Assembly: GCA_946481025.1 (NCBI GenBank)
Contig: CAMLNA010000008.1
Location: 1-64,000 of the forward strand
Length of the DNA stretch: 64,000 bases
Direction of reading: 5' to 3'
Origin: an uncultured Rivibacter sp.
Lineage (GTDB): Bacteria; Pseudomonadota; Gammaproteobacteria; Burkholderiales; Burkholderiaceae
Both the position numbers and the translations under genes were made by a program. This document shows positions 7,283-22,303 of this stretch, piece after piece. The notes beneath the pieces were generated by a model, which did no database searches, was not told where the DNA came from, and was given only the letters and a program-made list of their open reading frames with translations. Each line of letters opens with the position of its first letter. Position 1 is the first letter of the stretch.

Positions 7283-8146
7283 ATGAGCACCATGCTCGAC
7301 CGAATCCGCGCCTCGATCCCGGCGCTGCCGCCCGCCGAGCAGCGGGTGGCCAAGCTGGTGCTCGCCGACCCGCGCAGCTTCGCCAGCCTGCCGGTGGCCG
7401 AACTGGCCGAGCGTTCGCACGTCAGCAAGCCGACCGTGGTGCGCTTCTGCCGCAGCGTCGGCTATGACGGACTGGCCGATTTCAAGCTCAAGCTGGCCGG
7501 CAGCGTGAACGAAGGAGTGCCCTTCGTGCACCGCTCGGTCGACGTGGACGACAAGGCCGGCGACCTGATCGTGAAGGTGATCGACAACGCCGTGTCGGCC
7601 TTGCTGAAGTACCGCAACGACGCCGCCAGCCATGCCTTCGAGCGTGCCATTGCGGCCCTCGCCGAGGCCGGCAAGCAAGGTCGCAAGATCGAGTTCTACG
7701 GTGTCGGCAACTCGGGCATCGTGGCGCAGGATGCGCAGCACAAGTTCTTTCGCCTGGGCGTCAACGCGGTCGCCTACAGCGACGGGCACGTGCAGGTCAT
7801 GGCCGCCACGATGCTCGGGCCGGGCGACTGCGCGGTGATCATCTCGAACTCCGGCCGCAGCCGTGACCTGCTCGACGCGGCTGAAATCGCCAAGAAAAAG
7901 GGCGCCACCACCATCGTCATCACCGCCAGCGGTTCGCCGCTGGTGCAGCACGCGCAGATCCTGCTGGCGGCCGACCATCCGGAGGATTACGACCGCTACA
8001 GCCCGATGGTGTCGCGCCTGCTGCACCTCATCGTGATCGACATCCTGACCACCGGCGTGGCGTTGAGGCTGGGCGAAAACCTTCGGCCAATGCTTCAGGA
8101 GATCAAGAAGAACCTGCGCGCCAAGCGCTACGCGCAGGCGGAATGA
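7283..8146 (+). CDS. hexR: RpiR-family transcriptional regulator (HexR-like)
   Basis: A 287-aa regulator with an RpiR-type helix-turn-helix at about 1-77 (ELAERSHVSKPTVVRFCRSVG) and a sugar-phosphate-binding SIS domain at about 120-260 (YGVGNSGIVAQDAQHKFFRLG, ISNSGRSRDLLDAAE). HexR proteins control zwf and Entner-Doudoroff genes and release DNA on binding 2-keto-3-deoxy-6-phosphogluconate. The ATG at 7283 starts one base after the zwf stop. Adjacency to zwf and the paired palindromes at 5704 and 5815 support a HexR role, although the exact effector is inferred. The open frame extends upstream into zwf, but that part is not family-like. Confidence 0.88.
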   Translation: MSTMLDRIRASIPALPPAEQRVAKLVLADPRSFASLPVAELAERSHVSKPTVVRFCRSVGYDGLADFKLKLAGSVNEGVPFVHRSVDVDDKAGDLIVKVIDNAVSALLKYRNDAASHAFERAIAALAEAGKQGRKIEFYGVGNSGIVAQDAQHKFFRLGVNAVAYSDGHVQVMAATMLGPGDCAVIISNSGRSRDLLDAAEIAKKKGATTIVITASGSPLVQHAQILLAADHPEDYDRYSPMVSRLLHLIVIDILTTGVALRLGENLRPMLQEIKKNLRAKRYAQAE

Positions 8147-8148
8147 GA

Positions 8149-8172
8149 AACGGCCCGCATGTGCGGGCCGTT
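8149..8172. terminator. Bidirectional hairpin between hexR and mlaB
   Basis: AACGGCCCGCA (8149-8159) is a perfect inverted repeat with TGCGGGCCGTT (8162-8172). It starts three bases after the hexR stop and lies between convergent operons (zwf-hexR rightward, mla leftward). On the minus strand it is followed by TTTCTC, so it may end both transcripts. Confidence 0.75.
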
Positions 8173-8210
8173 CGTCGTCTTGCTTCGTGCGCGGCGTTGG
8201 CTGTAGCGTG

Positions 8211-8495
8211 TCAGCCCGGCGCGATCGGCAGGGCTGCGTCCACGCCATAGACCTTCGCCAGTTCCACCAGCTTGGTGGGCAGGTGCCTCACCTCGAACCG
8301 CTTGCCCCAGGCCTGCGCCATGCGCTCGCATTCGAGCAGCACCGCCAGCGCGCTGGAGTCGAATCGCTGCAGCTGCGAGCCATCCACCGACAGCAGCTCG
8401 GCCGGCCCCGCCGCCTCCTGCTGGAGTGCGGCCTTGAGCATGCGCAGCGTGTCGCGGGCTTCTCGTTCAGTGAGTGCGGCGGGCAGCAGCAGCAT
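8211..8495 (-). CDS. mlaB: MlaB, STAS-domain subunit of the phospholipid transporter
   Basis: A 94-aa single STAS domain protein. The hallmark is SVDGSQLQRFDSSALAVLLE, where the helix-capping DSS(A) resembles the conserved DxS/T of STAS proteins. In the Mla system MlaB binds the ATPase MlaF at the cytosolic face of the inner membrane and is needed for assembly and activity. It is the last gene of mlaFEDACB, starting 15 bp after the mlaC stop. Sequence conservation is lower than for the other subunits, so the assignment leans on both the fold motif and the context. Confidence 0.85.
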   Translation of the reverse strand: MLLLPAALTEREARDTLRMLKAALQQEAAGPAELLSVDGSQLQRFDSSALAVLLECERMAQAWGKRFEVRHLPTKLVELAKVYGVDAALPIAPG

Positions 8496-8510
8496 GGTCG
8501 AAGCGCTCGC

Positions 8511-9125
8511 TCAGCTCTTGATGCCGGCCGACTTGTTGCGCTCGGCCAGCTTGGCGATGAGGCCGTCGATGCCGTTGGCGCTGATTTCCTGGGCGAAGCT
8601 GTTGCGATAGTTTTCGACCAGCCACACACCCAGCACGTTCACGTCGTAGATCTTCCAGGCGTCGCCTGCCTTTTCGAGGCGGTAGTCGAGCTGGATCGGA
8701 TCACCCTTGCCCTTCACTTCGGTGCGCACGATGACCTCGGTGTCCTCGGGCTTGGAGCGCATGGGTTTGAGCTCGACGACCTGATCACGCACCTGGGCAA
8801 TGGCGCCGGAATAGGTGCGCACCAGCAGCACCTTGAACTCGTCCTGCAGCCGCTGCTGCTGGTCGGGCGTGGCCTGGCGCCAGTAGCGGCCCACAGCGGA
8901 CGCGGTCATGCGGCGGAAGTTGACGTGCGGCAGCACCTTGCTGTCCACGAGCGCCATGATCTTCTTCACGTCGCCACCCTGGATGGTCTTGTCGGCCTTC
9001 ACCGTGTCGATCACCTCGTTGGACACTTGCTTGATCAGTTCGTCAGGCTTGGCCGTTTGTGCGTGCGCCGCACCGGCGGCCACCATGCCCACGAGAGCGA
9101 GAGCGGTCAGGATTCGTTTCAACAT
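8511..9125 (-). CDS. mlaC: MlaC, periplasmic phospholipid-binding protein
   Basis: A 204-aa protein of the MlaC/Ttg2D family that shuttles phospholipids across the periplasm between MlaA in the outer membrane and MlaFEDB in the inner membrane. The ATG at 9125 gives a clear signal peptide (MLKRILTALALVGMVAAGAAHA, here split for reading: hydrophobic core 7-17, cleavage after AHA). Family stretches include VLPHVNFRRMTASAVGRYWR and YDVNVLGVWLVENYRNSF. A longer frame up to 9242 lacks any reason to be translated. A 142-bp gap separates it from mlaA upstream. Confidence 0.93.
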   Translation of the reverse strand: MLKRILTALALVGMVAAGAAHAQTAKPDELIKQVSNEVIDTVKADKTIQGGDVKKIMALVDSKVLPHVNFRRMTASAVGRYWRQATPDQQQRLQDEFKVLLVRTYSGAIAQVRDQVVELKPMRSKPEDTEVIVRTEVKGKGDPIQLDYRLEKAGDAWKIYDVNVLGVWLVENYRNSFAQEISANGIDGLIAKLAERNKSAGIKS

Positions 9126-9267
9126 TGATGGGTCCTTTCGCGAGTTGCCCCAAGGGGCCCCGGTTTGAACTCGCCGCGCCGGCGGAGTTCGCGCAGCGCG
9201 GCGGTTGACTTGCTCAACGTGCGGCAGCGGCAACGGGTTCACCGCGGCGTCTCACGTTTGCACAGGT

Positions 9268-10077
9268 TTACTTTCGTGACTCCGGTGGCGCAGATGCCGG
9301 CGCACTGGGAGGCTGGGCCGCAGGTGCGGCACCTTTGGCATCGCCACCCGTATCCGAAGGTTCCAGGTCGTAACGTTCACCCTCTTCGTCCGGCGGGTTG
9401 CCGTCGTACACCAGACTGCGGCGGCGCTGCAGATAGCCGTCGCGCACGAAGGTGTACTTGTCGAGCACGATGTCGTCGAGCACTTGCGACGCCCCCAGCA
9501 GGTTCGAGCGGGCGTTGACCACACGCAACGCGGTGAGCTGATTGCGCACGCGCGTTGGGCTGGTAAGGAAGTCAGGCGAGGCCGCCTGATCCACCGGCAG
9601 GCCGATCGAATCGCGCACCGTCGACGGACCCAGGATGGGCCACACGATGTAGGCCCCCGCCGGCACGCCCCATTTGCCCAGCGTCTGGCCGAAGTCCTCA
9701 CCGTGGCGCTCCAGCCCCAATTCGGTGGCCGGGTCGGCAATGCCGAAAAAGCCGAACACGCTGTTCGTGCCGAAACGCATCATGTCGTTCAGGCCATCCT
9801 GGATGCGACCTTGCAGGAACAGGTTGACGGCGGACCAGGCGTCCTTGATGTTGTTGAAGAAATTGTCGACACCGTTGCGTACCGGCCTGGGCACGAAGTC
9901 GGCATACGCGGTCGCCACCGGCTTGAGCAGGTGTTCGTCGACGGCCTCGTTGAAGGCGAAGATCTTGCGGTTCATCGGCTCGAGCGGGTCGCCGCGGTTG
10001 GACACCGTGGCACAGCCGCTCAGCAGGGTCATCGAGGCGGCCAGCAGCAGCAGCCGGCCTCCATGCAGGAGGCTCAT
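9268..10077 (-). CDS. mlaA: MlaA (VacJ), outer-membrane lipoprotein of the Mla pathway
   Basis: A 269-aa lipoprotein that removes mislocalised phospholipids from the outer leaflet of the outer membrane and hands them to MlaC. The signal peptide ends in the lipobox LLSGC. Family signatures DPLEPMNRKIFAFNEAVD, RNGVDNFFNNIKD and WGVPAGAYIVWPILGPST are present. The C-terminal 40 residues are rich in alanine and proline, a low-complexity tail typical of beta-proteobacterial copies. Its ATG overlaps the mlaD stop (ATGA). In E. coli mlaA is elsewhere on the chromosome; here it is inside the mla operon, as often seen in beta-proteobacteria. Confidence 0.95.
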   Translation of the reverse strand: MSLLHGGRLLLLAASMTLLSGCATVSNRGDPLEPMNRKIFAFNEAVDEHLLKPVATAYADFVPRPVRNGVDNFFNNIKDAWSAVNLFLQGRIQDGLNDMMRFGTNSVFGFFGIADPATELGLERHGEDFGQTLGKWGVPAGAYIVWPILGPSTVRDSIGLPVDQAASPDFLTSPTRVRNQLTALRVVNARSNLLGASQVLDDIVLDKYTFVRDGYLQRRRSLVYDGNPPDEEGERYDLEPSDTGGDAKGAAPAAQPPSAPASAPPESRK

Positions 10078-10550
10078 TTCTTGCCCTCCGTGCCGGCGTC
10101 GGCGGCCTTGTTGTAGAGGAACTGGCCGATGAGGTTCTCGAGCACGACGGCGGACTGCGTCGCCTTGATGACGTCGCCGGCCGCGAGGTTCTTTTCATCG
10201 GCGCCCGGCTCCAGGCCGATGTACTGCTCGCCCAGGAGGCCGGAGGTAAGGATCTTCGCCGAGCTGTCCTTCGGAAAGCTGAAGCGCTGCTCCAGGTCGA
10301 GCACGACGCGCGCCTGGTAGCTCTTGTCGTCGAAGCCGATCGAGGCGACCCGGCCCACCACCACGCCGGCGCTCTTGACCGGCGCGCGCGGCTTCAGCCC
10401 GCCGATGTTGTCGAAGTCGGCGGCCACCGAATAGGTGCGGTCGAACGACAGGCTCAGCAGGTTGCCGGCCTTCAGTGCAAGGAACAGGATGGCTGCCGCG
10501 CCGATCAGCACGAACAGGCCCACCCACACGTCGTATTTGCTTTTCTGCAT
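10074..10550 (-). CDS. mlaD: MlaD, MCE-domain subunit
   Basis: A 158-aa membrane-anchored MCE protein. MQKSKYDVWVGLFVLIGAAA begins the single N-terminal transmembrane helix; the MCE domain follows (ADFDNIGGLKPRAPVKSAGV, with the family stretch GLLGEQYIGLEPG near the end). MlaD forms the periplasmic hexameric ring on MlaE. I chose the ATG at 10550 because a GGAG lies about 7 nt upstream; the in-frame ATG at 10562 would place that GGAG inside the gene. The stop overlaps mlaA by four bases. Confidence 0.94.
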   Translation of the reverse strand: MQKSKYDVWVGLFVLIGAAAILFLALKAGNLLSLSFDRTYSVAADFDNIGGLKPRAPVKSAGVVVGRVASIGFDDKSYQARVVLDLEQRFSFPKDSSAKILTSGLLGEQYIGLEPGADEKNLAAGDVIKATQSAVVLENLIGQFLYNKAADAGTEGKK

Positions 10551-10569
10551 CACTAACTCCACGAACCGC

Positions 10570-11352
10570 TCAGATCGAGAACATCATCGCGGTGAGTATG
10601 AAATCGAGGCCCAGCACGGCCAGCGAGGCCATCACCACGGTACGGGTGGTGGCCCGCGACACACCTTCGGGCGTGGGCTGGCATTCGTAGCCTTGCAACA
10701 GCGCGATGAAGGTGACCGTGACGCCGAAGACGATGCTCTTGACCACGCCGTTGCCCACGTCCTTGAACACGTCGACGCCGCTTTGCATCTGCGACCAGAA
10801 CGCACCTTCGTCCACGCCGATCAGCACCACCCCCACCAGCCAGCCGCCGATGATGCCGACGGCACTGAACACCGCCGCCAGCAAGGGCATCGCGATCACG
10901 CCGCCCCAGAAGCGCGGCGCGAGCACCCGCTGGATCGGGTCGACCGCCATCATCTCCATGGCCGACAACTGCTCGCCGGCCTTCATGAGGCCGATCTCGG
11001 CCGTGAGCGAAGTGCCGGCGCGGCCCGCAAACAGCAGCGCCGTGACCACCGGCCCGAGTTCGCGCACCAGCGACAGGGCCACCAGCAGGCCGAGCGCTTC
11101 GGAAGACCCGTACCTTTGCAGCGTGTAGTAGCCCTGCAGGCCCAGCACGAAACCGACGAAGAGGCCCGAGACGGTGATGATGGCCAAGGAGTGGTTGCCG
11201 AGGAAGTGGATCTGGTCCACCGCCAGGCGGAAGCGGCGAAGGGTCGCCCCCAGCAGCGCGAAGAGCCGGCCGAGCAGCCGTGCCGCATGGCCGATGTCGG
11301 CCAGCTCGGCCCGCACCGCATAGCCGACGTCCGCAGGTTTCCACCAGCTCAT
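10570..11352 (-). CDS. mlaE: MlaE, permease subunit
   Basis: A 260-aa inner-membrane permease of the MlaE/YrbE family with about five to six hydrophobic segments. Characteristic text: [38 protein letters not shown], then [17 protein letters not shown]. Together with MlaF, D and B it forms the ATP-driven lipid transporter. The ATG at 11352 overlaps the mlaF stop (ATGA), and the gene ends 19 bp before mlaD. Confidence 0.96.
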   Translation of the reverse strand: MSWWKPADVGYAVRAELADIGHAARLLGRLFALLGATLRRFRLAVDQIHFLGNHSLAIITVSGLFVGFVLGLQGYYTLQRYGSSEALGLLVALSLVRELGPVVTALLFAGRAGTSLTAEIGLMKAGEQLSAMEMMAVDPIQRVLAPRFWGGVIAMPLLAAVFSAVGIIGGWLVGVVLIGVDEGAFWSQMQSGVDVFKDVGNGVVKSIVFGVTVTFIALLQGYECQPTPEGVSRATTRTVVMASLAVLGLDFILTAMMFSI

Positions 11353-12197
11353 GGCTGCGCTCCTGTCTGGCCGCGCACGCCGAAGTCTTCGGTCACCGCT
11401 GTCGCCGGGTAGTGGAAGCGCACCGGACCGTCGGGCGCCGCGTCGACGAACTGGCGCACCAGGGGGTCTTCGCTGTGGCGCATCTCTTGCGGCGTGCCTT
11501 GCGCCGCGATGCGGCCGTTGGCGATGAACACCACGTGATCCGCGATCGAGAAGGTCTCGTCGACGTCGTGCGACACGACGATGCTGGTCACGCCGAGTGC
11601 GTCGTTGAGCTCCCGGATGAGGCGGGCCGCGACGCCCATCGAGATGGGATCGAGACCCGCGAACGGTTCGTCGTACATGATGAGGTCGGGGTCGAGCGCA
11701 ATGGCGCGTGCCAGGGCCACGCGCCGCGCCATGCCGCCCGACACCTGGCTGGGCATGAGGTCGCGCGCACCGCGCAGACCCACCGCGTTGAGCTTCATGA
11801 GCACGAGGTCGCGGATCAGGCGCTCGGGCAGGTTGGTGTGCTCGCGCAGCGGGAAGGCCACGTTGTCGAACACCGACAGGTCAGTGAACAGGGCGCCGAA
11901 CTGGAACAACATGCCCATGCGGCGACGCACCGCGAAGAGGCCCTCGCGGTCGAGCGTGGCAAGGTCGGTGCCGCCGAACAGCACCTGGCCCTGCATCGGC
12001 GCCAGTTGCCGGCCGATCAGCCGCAGCACGGTGGTCTTGCCGCCGCCGGAAGTGCCCATGAGCGCGACCACCTTGCCACGTGGCACCTTGAGGTCCACGT
12101 CGCGCAGGATCACGCGCTCGCCGTAGCCGCAGGTGACATTGCGCAGTTCGACGAGGGGAGTTTCAGAAGACGACAGCGGCGCTGTTGGATTTGTCAT
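11349..12197 (-). CDS. mlaF: MlaF, ATPase subunit
   Basis: A 282-aa ABC ATPase that powers the Mla phospholipid transporter at the cytosolic face of the inner membrane. Walker A is GTSGGGKTT, the signature is [13 protein letters not shown], Walker B is [13 protein letters not shown] and the switch histidine is in VSHDVDE. I chose the ATG at 12197 ([20 protein letters not shown]), close to where ABC domains begin; the frame is open to 12278, but that stretch looks like upstream region. First gene of mlaFEDACB. Confidence 0.95.
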   Translation of the reverse strand: MTNPTAPLSSSETPLVELRNVTCGYGERVILRDVDLKVPRGKVVALMGTSGGGKTTVLRLIGRQLAPMQGQVLFGGTDLATLDREGLFAVRRRMGMLFQFGALFTDLSVFDNVAFPLREHTNLPERLIRDLVLMKLNAVGLRGARDLMPSQVSGGMARRVALARAIALDPDLIMYDEPFAGLDPISMGVAARLIRELNDALGVTSIVVSHDVDETFSIADHVVFIANGRIAAQGTPQEMRHSEDPLVRQFVDAAPDGPVRFHYPATAVTEDFGVRGQTGAQP

Positions 12198-12288
12198 GGC
12201 CGGAGCATGAAAAAGCGGTGTCAGGAAACACCGCGCAGCCGATGATAGGGGAAAACACTGGCCGGCTCGCCAGCCCATGTAAACAAGG

Positions 12289-12322
12289 AAAAAGCCGCCG
12301 GCGAGTATCGCGGGCGGCTTTT
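12289..12322 (-). terminator. gltBD operon terminator
   Basis: AAAAGCCGCC (12290-12299) pairs with GGCGGCTTTT (12313-12322), and a smaller inner stem GCGA/TCGC extends it. Read leftward, the stem is followed by TTTTTCC. It lies 20 bp past the gltD stop and before the mlaF start region, so it is a rho-independent terminator for the leftward gltBD transcript. Confidence 0.85.
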
Positions 12323-12342
12323 GGCTCCGGATGAAGGCCGGC

Positions 12343-13809
<1,467 letters not shown>

Positions 13810-13845
13810 GATCGTGGTTCTCTCGTTCTGGCTTTTTGCCTTGCC

Positions 13846-18600
<4,755 letters not shown>

Positions 18601-18634
18601 GGCGCTCTCCGTGTCATCGTAAGGGAATGCCCGG

Positions 18635-18663
18635 AGGATACTGCGCCCCGCCGAGGGGTTCAA
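18635..18663 (-). promoter_or_regulatory. gltBD promoter
   Basis: On the minus strand: TTGAAC (18663-18658), 17-bp gap, TATCCT (18640-18635). The transcription start is expected near 18628, giving a leader of about 28 nt with GGAG before the gltB ATG at 18600. A good sigma70 fit by eye. Confidence 0.6.
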
Positions 18664-18670
18664 TCGAATT

Positions 18671-19446
18671 AAAAGGGGTCAGATTCCTATTTAAGCGGTC
18701 GCGCCACACGCCGTCAATTAATTAGGGACACATCATTCTTGCGCGGCCGTCCTCGTGGTTTGGCGCTCACCCGCCGGTCGGTTTGCTGGGCCAGGCTGGC
18801 AACGAAGCCAGGCGAGCCGAGCGCCCAGCCTTTCTGAGTGGCATGGGTGATGTCCTTCACCTGGAGGGAGCTGAGGCCCTGGGCCAGCAAGGCGCGGTAC
18901 CGCGCCTCCCGGTCGAACGGTGTGTTGCCCAGCGCCCAGAAGAGCTTGTGGTCACTCACCAGCGGGTCTGCTCTCAGGCCGTAGTGATGTGCACTGCTCG
19001 ACCAGGCAAAGAACTCCGGTTGGGCCACCTCGCCGTGCCGCACCGGGTGCAGTTCGATGTAGCTCATGCAAGGCAGCAGGTAACGCTCGGGCTCGATGAC
19101 GGTGGCGCGAAACCGCCCTTCCCAGAGCGTTCCCCGCCGGCCATGACGCCGGTTGAAGGCGGCCACATAACGCCGCCCCACCGCTTGCATCAGGGCGCTC
19201 AGCCCCGAGGCGACCTGGGGCGTGGCCAGCAGGTGGACATGGTCGTCCAGCAATGCGTAGGCGTGGATGCTGACCTGGTGCGCCACGCTGGCCTCACGCA
19301 GGATCTGCAGGAACAACCGCCGGTCGTCGTCGTCCAGCACGATCGGTTGCTGGTGATGCCCACGCTGGATCACGTGGTGAGGCAAGCCGGCGAGCGCCAG
19401 CCGGGCAAGTCGGGCCATGGGAGTCCTTTGATCTGGCCCTATTTTC
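18671..19446. mobile_element. REP-associated tyrosine transposase unit with imperfect inverted ends
   Basis: The transposase gene is bracketed by related outward ends: AAAAGGGGTCAGAT at 18671-18684 and, on the other strand, AAAATAGGGCCAGAT (19446-19432). The ends are imperfect inverted copies of one another. Nothing else is carried. RAYT units of this kind are usually single-copy, domesticated relatives of IS200/IS605 that act on REP palindromes. Whether it is active cannot be judged here. Confidence 0.55.
18714..19418 (-). CDS. REP-associated tyrosine transposase (IS200-like, Y1_Tnp)
   Basis: A 234-aa HUH-type single-strand transposase. The N-terminus (ARLALAGLPHHVIQRGHHQQ) and the metal-binding DDHVHLLATP (HUH motif) are classical; the nucleophile Tyr is probably in CMSYIELHPVRHG. 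The first about 170 residues form the catalytic domain. The remainder includes a short helix-turn-helix-like segment and a basic tail (KPRGRPRKN, AT-hook-like), a DNA-binding add-on seen in many RAYT proteins. The frame is intact. It lies between gltB and dgt, is unrelated to either, and reads in the same direction. Confidence 0.88.
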   Translation of the reverse strand: MARLARLALAGLPHHVIQRGHHQQPIVLDDDDRRLFLQILREASVAHQVSIHAYALLDDHVHLLATPQVASGLSALMQAVGRRYVAAFNRRHGRRGTLWEGRFRATVIEPERYLLPCMSYIELHPVRHGEVAQPEFFAWSSSAHHYGLRADPLVSDHKLFWALGNTPFDREARYRALLAQGLSSLQVKDITHATQKGWALGSPGFVASLAQQTDRRVSAKPRGRPRKNDVSLIN

Positions 19447-19467
19447 TGGCAGCGATGGCGCCTGCCG

Positions 19468-20598
19468 TCAAGGAAACGCCTGCCGGCCCGTCAAGCGCTG
19501 ATGCTCGCGGATCGCGAACCGATCGGTCATGCCGGCGATGTAGTCGGCGATGGCGCGGCGCCTGTCGCCCGTCTGCACGTAGCCGGCCGTCATTTCGGCG
19601 GGCGCCGCGTCATAGGCATCGAACAGCTCCTGCACGACCCGGCGAGCCCGGTCGGTGGTTTCGACGACCTGCGGGTGCCGGTAGAGGTTGGCGAACAGGA
19701 AGCGCTTCAGCTGCGTGCTGGCCTCGCGCATTTCGGACGTGAAGGCCACGATCGGCGGCGCTTGCCTGGCGTCGTCCGGGCTGGCCGGGCAGCGTGTGTC
19801 CAAGGCCGCGCGGGTGGCGCCGATCACGTCGTACACCTGCTCCGACAGCATCCGCCGAATGGTCTCGAACAGCAGCCGGCGCCCGCCCAGCCCGGGGTGC
19901 TCGTGCCTTGCCTGCTCGCGGAACCGGTTGACCAGCGGCACCGCTTCGAGCTGCTCGAGGCTCAGCAACCCCGAGCGCACACCGTCGTCGATATCGTGGG
20001 CGTTGTAGGCGATCTCGTCGGCCAGATTGCACAGCTGCGCTTCCAGGCTCGGCTGGGTGCGATCGAGGAAGCGGCGCGCCACACCGCCGGGTTCTTCGCG
20101 CTCGATCACCTCGGCACGCGAACGCGAACAGTGCTTCAGGATGCCTTCGCGCGTCTCGAAACTGAGGTTCAGCCCGTCAAAGTTCGGATAGCGCTCCTCG
20201 AGTTTGTCGACGACGCGCAATGACTGCAGGTTGTGCTCGAACCCGCCGTCGTGGCGCATGCAGTGGTTGAGGGCGTCCTGCCCCGCGTGGCCGAACGGCG
20301 TGTGACCCAGGTCGTGCGCGAGCGCGATCGCTTCGACGAGGTCTTCGTTCAAGCCCAGCGACCGGGCAATCGACCGGCCCAGCTGCGCCACTTCGAGCGA
20401 ATGGGTCAGGCGGGTGCGAAACAGGTCACCCTCATGGTTGAGGAAGACCTGCGTCTTGTAGACGAGGCGGCGAAACGCCGTGGAATGAACGATGCGGTCG
20501 CGATCGCGCTGGTAGGCGGTACGGGTGGGCGCCTCGGGCTCGGGATGGCGGCGACCGCGGCTGTGCTGCGGGTGGCTGGCGTAGGGCGCAAGCTGCAT
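19468..20598 (-). CDS. dgt: Deoxyguanosinetriphosphate triphosphohydrolase-like protein
   Basis: A 376-aa HD-domain nucleotide hydrolase that splits dNTPs into deoxynucleoside and triphosphate. The HD metal residues are seen in TRLTHSLEVAQLGR, then ALAHDLGHTPFGHAGQDAL, and a later Asp in LADEIAYNAHDIDDG. The N-terminal YQRDRDRIVHSTAFRRLVYKTQVF is typical. The length fits the shorter dgt-like type rather than E. coli Dgt. It is the last gene of the operon that carries aroK and aroB, 18 bp after the aroB stop, a neighbourhood common in beta-proteobacteria. Confidence 0.93.
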   Translation of the reverse strand: MQLAPYASHPQHSRGRRHPEPEAPTRTAYQRDRDRIVHSTAFRRLVYKTQVFLNHEGDLFRTRLTHSLEVAQLGRSIARSLGLNEDLVEAIALAHDLGHTPFGHAGQDALNHCMRHDGGFEHNLQSLRVVDKLEERYPNFDGLNLSFETREGILKHCSRSRAEVIEREEPGGVARRFLDRTQPSLEAQLCNLADEIAYNAHDIDDGVRSGLLSLEQLEAVPLVNRFREQARHEHPGLGGRRLLFETIRRMLSEQVYDVIGATRAALDTRCPASPDDARQAPPIVAFTSEMREASTQLKRFLFANLYRHPQVVETTDRARRVVQELFDAYDAAPAEMTAGYVQTGDRRRAIADYIAGMTDRFAIREHQRLTGRQAFP

Positions 20599-20616
20599 GC
20601 GGCGCGCTCGCGGTCG

Positions 20617-21723
20617 TCAGCCAGTGTGGGCGGCCAGCACCTCACGAACCAGTTCGTCCGGCGCCGCCCGCAACGCCGCTTGCCCGGGCCTTTCGATGAC
20701 GACAAAGCGGATGTCGCCGGCTTCGGACTTCTTGTCGAGACGCATGAGTTCGAGGTAGCGGTCAGCCCCGAGCGCAGGCCCCTTGGTGGGCAGGCCTGCG
20801 CGCTTCACCAGTGCCGTGATCCGCTGCGCCAAGGCCGGCTCCACGAGGCCCAGCCGCACCGAGAGGTCCGCGGCCATGACCATGCCGCAACCCACCGCCT
20901 CGCCATGCAGCCACTCCCCGTAGCCCAGCCCCGCTTCGATGGCATGCCCGAACGTGTGGCCGAAGTTGAGGATCGCGCGCAGACCGGTCTCCCGTTCGTC
21001 TGCGCCGACAACTGCCGCCTTGATCTCGCACGAGCGCTTGACCGCATGGGCAAGCGACTCACGGTCTCGCGCCAGCAAGGCGCCCAGGTTGTGTTCGAGC
21101 CAATCGAAGAAGCCCATGTCGGCGATCGGGCCGTACTTGATCACTTCGGCGAGCCCGGCAGAGAGCTCGCGCTCCGGCAGCGTTTCCAGCGTGTCGAGAT
21201 CACAAACCACCCGCTGCGGCTGGTAGAACGCACCGATCATGTTCTTGCCCAGCGGGTGATTGATCGCGGTCTTGCCGCCGACGGAGGAATCCACCTGGGC
21301 GAGCAACGTGGTGGGTACCTGCACGAAAGGCACCCCCCGCATGTAGCTGGCGGCAGCAAAACCGGTCATGTCGCCGACGACTCCGCCGCCCAGGGCGTAG
21401 AGCACCGTCTTGCGGTCGCAGCCCTTGCCCAGCAGGGCGTCGAAGATGAGATTGAGCGTCTGCCAGTCCTTGTGCTGCTCGCCATCGGGGAGCACGACCA
21501 CCTCCACTCGCCGGTATTGCGTTGCGAGCACCGCCTCGAGCTTGCGCGCGTAGAGGTCCGCGACAGTAGTGTTCGTCACGATGAGCGCGTGCGCGGAAAC
21601 TGGCAAGTCTGACCATGTCGCAGTCGACTGCAACAGGCCACCCCCGATCAGGATGTCGTAGCCACGTTCGGGCAGTTCGATGCGGACGCGCTGAGCGCCC
21701 GTGGCATTGGCGGAGGAATCCAT
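20617..21723 (-). CDS. aroB: 3-dehydroquinate synthase
   Basis: A 368-aa NAD- and zinc-dependent enzyme, second step of the shikimate pathway. Evidence: the NAD-binding [36 protein letters not shown](A)INHPLGKN, and the metal ligands in GHTFGHAIE and [10 protein letters not shown]. The ATG at 21723 gives 15 residues before the conserved start; the ATG at 21747 (eight residues longer) is possible, and neither has a strong ribosome binding site. It follows aroK by about 31 bp, so two consecutive shikimate steps are co-expressed. Confidence 0.96.
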   Translation of the reverse strand: MDSSANATGAQRVRIELPERGYDILIGGGLLQSTATWSDLPVSAHALIVTNTTVADLYARKLEAVLATQYRRVEVVVLPDGEQHKDWQTLNLIFDALLGKGCDRKTVLYALGGGVVGDMTGFAAASYMRGVPFVQVPTTLLAQVDSSVGGKTAINHPLGKNMIGAFYQPQRVVCDLDTLETLPERELSAGLAEVIKYGPIADMGFFDWLEHNLGALLARDRESLAHAVKRSCEIKAAVVGADERETGLRAILNFGHTFGHAIEAGLGYGEWLHGEAVGCGMVMAADLSVRLGLVEPALAQRITALVKRAGLPTKGPALGADRYLELMRLDKKSEAGDIRFVVIERPGQAALRAAPDELVREVLAAHTG

Positions 21724-21754
21724 GCGCCGTAGTTTACGGGCGCGCATGGGTCAC

Positions 21755-22300
21755 TCAGCGGCCAGGAGGAGAGCGCTGCGCATGCGGGTCCAGCGCGCCG
21801 GCCAGCTCGAGTTGCATGAGGATCATGTTGACCAGCGTGGGCACGGAGGGTCTGCCGGTATCGACCACGAAATGCGCGGTCTCGGCGTACAGGGGATCGC
21901 GCAGCGCATGGAGTTCACGCAGCTTTGCCAGGGGATCGGCCACCTGCAGCAAGGGACGTTGCGTATCGTGGCGCAACCGCCGATGAAGTTCTTCGGGCGC
22001 CGTGCGCAGATAGATGACCGTTGCCTGCTGCCGCAGCAACACCCGGTTCTCGGCACGAACTATCACTCCACCGCCCGTGGAGAGCACGCCCGGCCCAGGC
22101 TGGAGCAGTTCCTTCAGCACCTGCGATTCGACATCGCGGAAGGCTGCTTCGCCTTCGCGATCGAAGAACTGGCGGATCGGCATGCCGATCCGCGTCTCGA
22201 TCACCTGGTCTGCGTCAGCGAACGGGACGCCCAGCCGCCTTGCGAGTTGGCGGCCGACGGTGGACTTGCCACCGCCGGGCAGACCAACAAGCGCAAACAC
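21755..22300 (-). CDS. aroK: Shikimate kinase
   Basis: A 181-aa P-loop kinase that phosphorylates shikimate. Walker A is GLPGGGKSTVG, the shikimate-binding acidic motif is DADQVIE, and STGGGVIVRAENR is the usual second glycine-rich segment. The lid arginine region follows (RRLRHDTQRPLL). Length and order are normal. The gene starts only three bases after the stop of the Ig-like lipoprotein gene, so it is co-transcribed with the type IV pilus genes upstream. This is the well-known pilQ-aroK-aroB arrangement with one extra gene inserted. Confidence 0.95.
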   Translation of the reverse strand: MFALVGLPGGGKSTVGRQLARRLGVPFADADQVIETRIGMPIRQFFDREGEAAFRDVESQVLKELLQPGPGVLSTGGGVIVRAENRVLLRQQATVIYLRTAPEELHRRLRHDTQRPLLQVADPLAKLRELHALRDPLYAETAHFVVDTGRPSVPTLVNMILMQLELAGALDPHAQRSPPGR

Positions 22301-22303
22301 GGC

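Noticed and set aside
18714..19418. Complete insertion sequence with target duplication
   Set aside because: HUH transposases make no target duplication, the ends are imperfect and no second ORF is present, so it is described as a RAYT unit.
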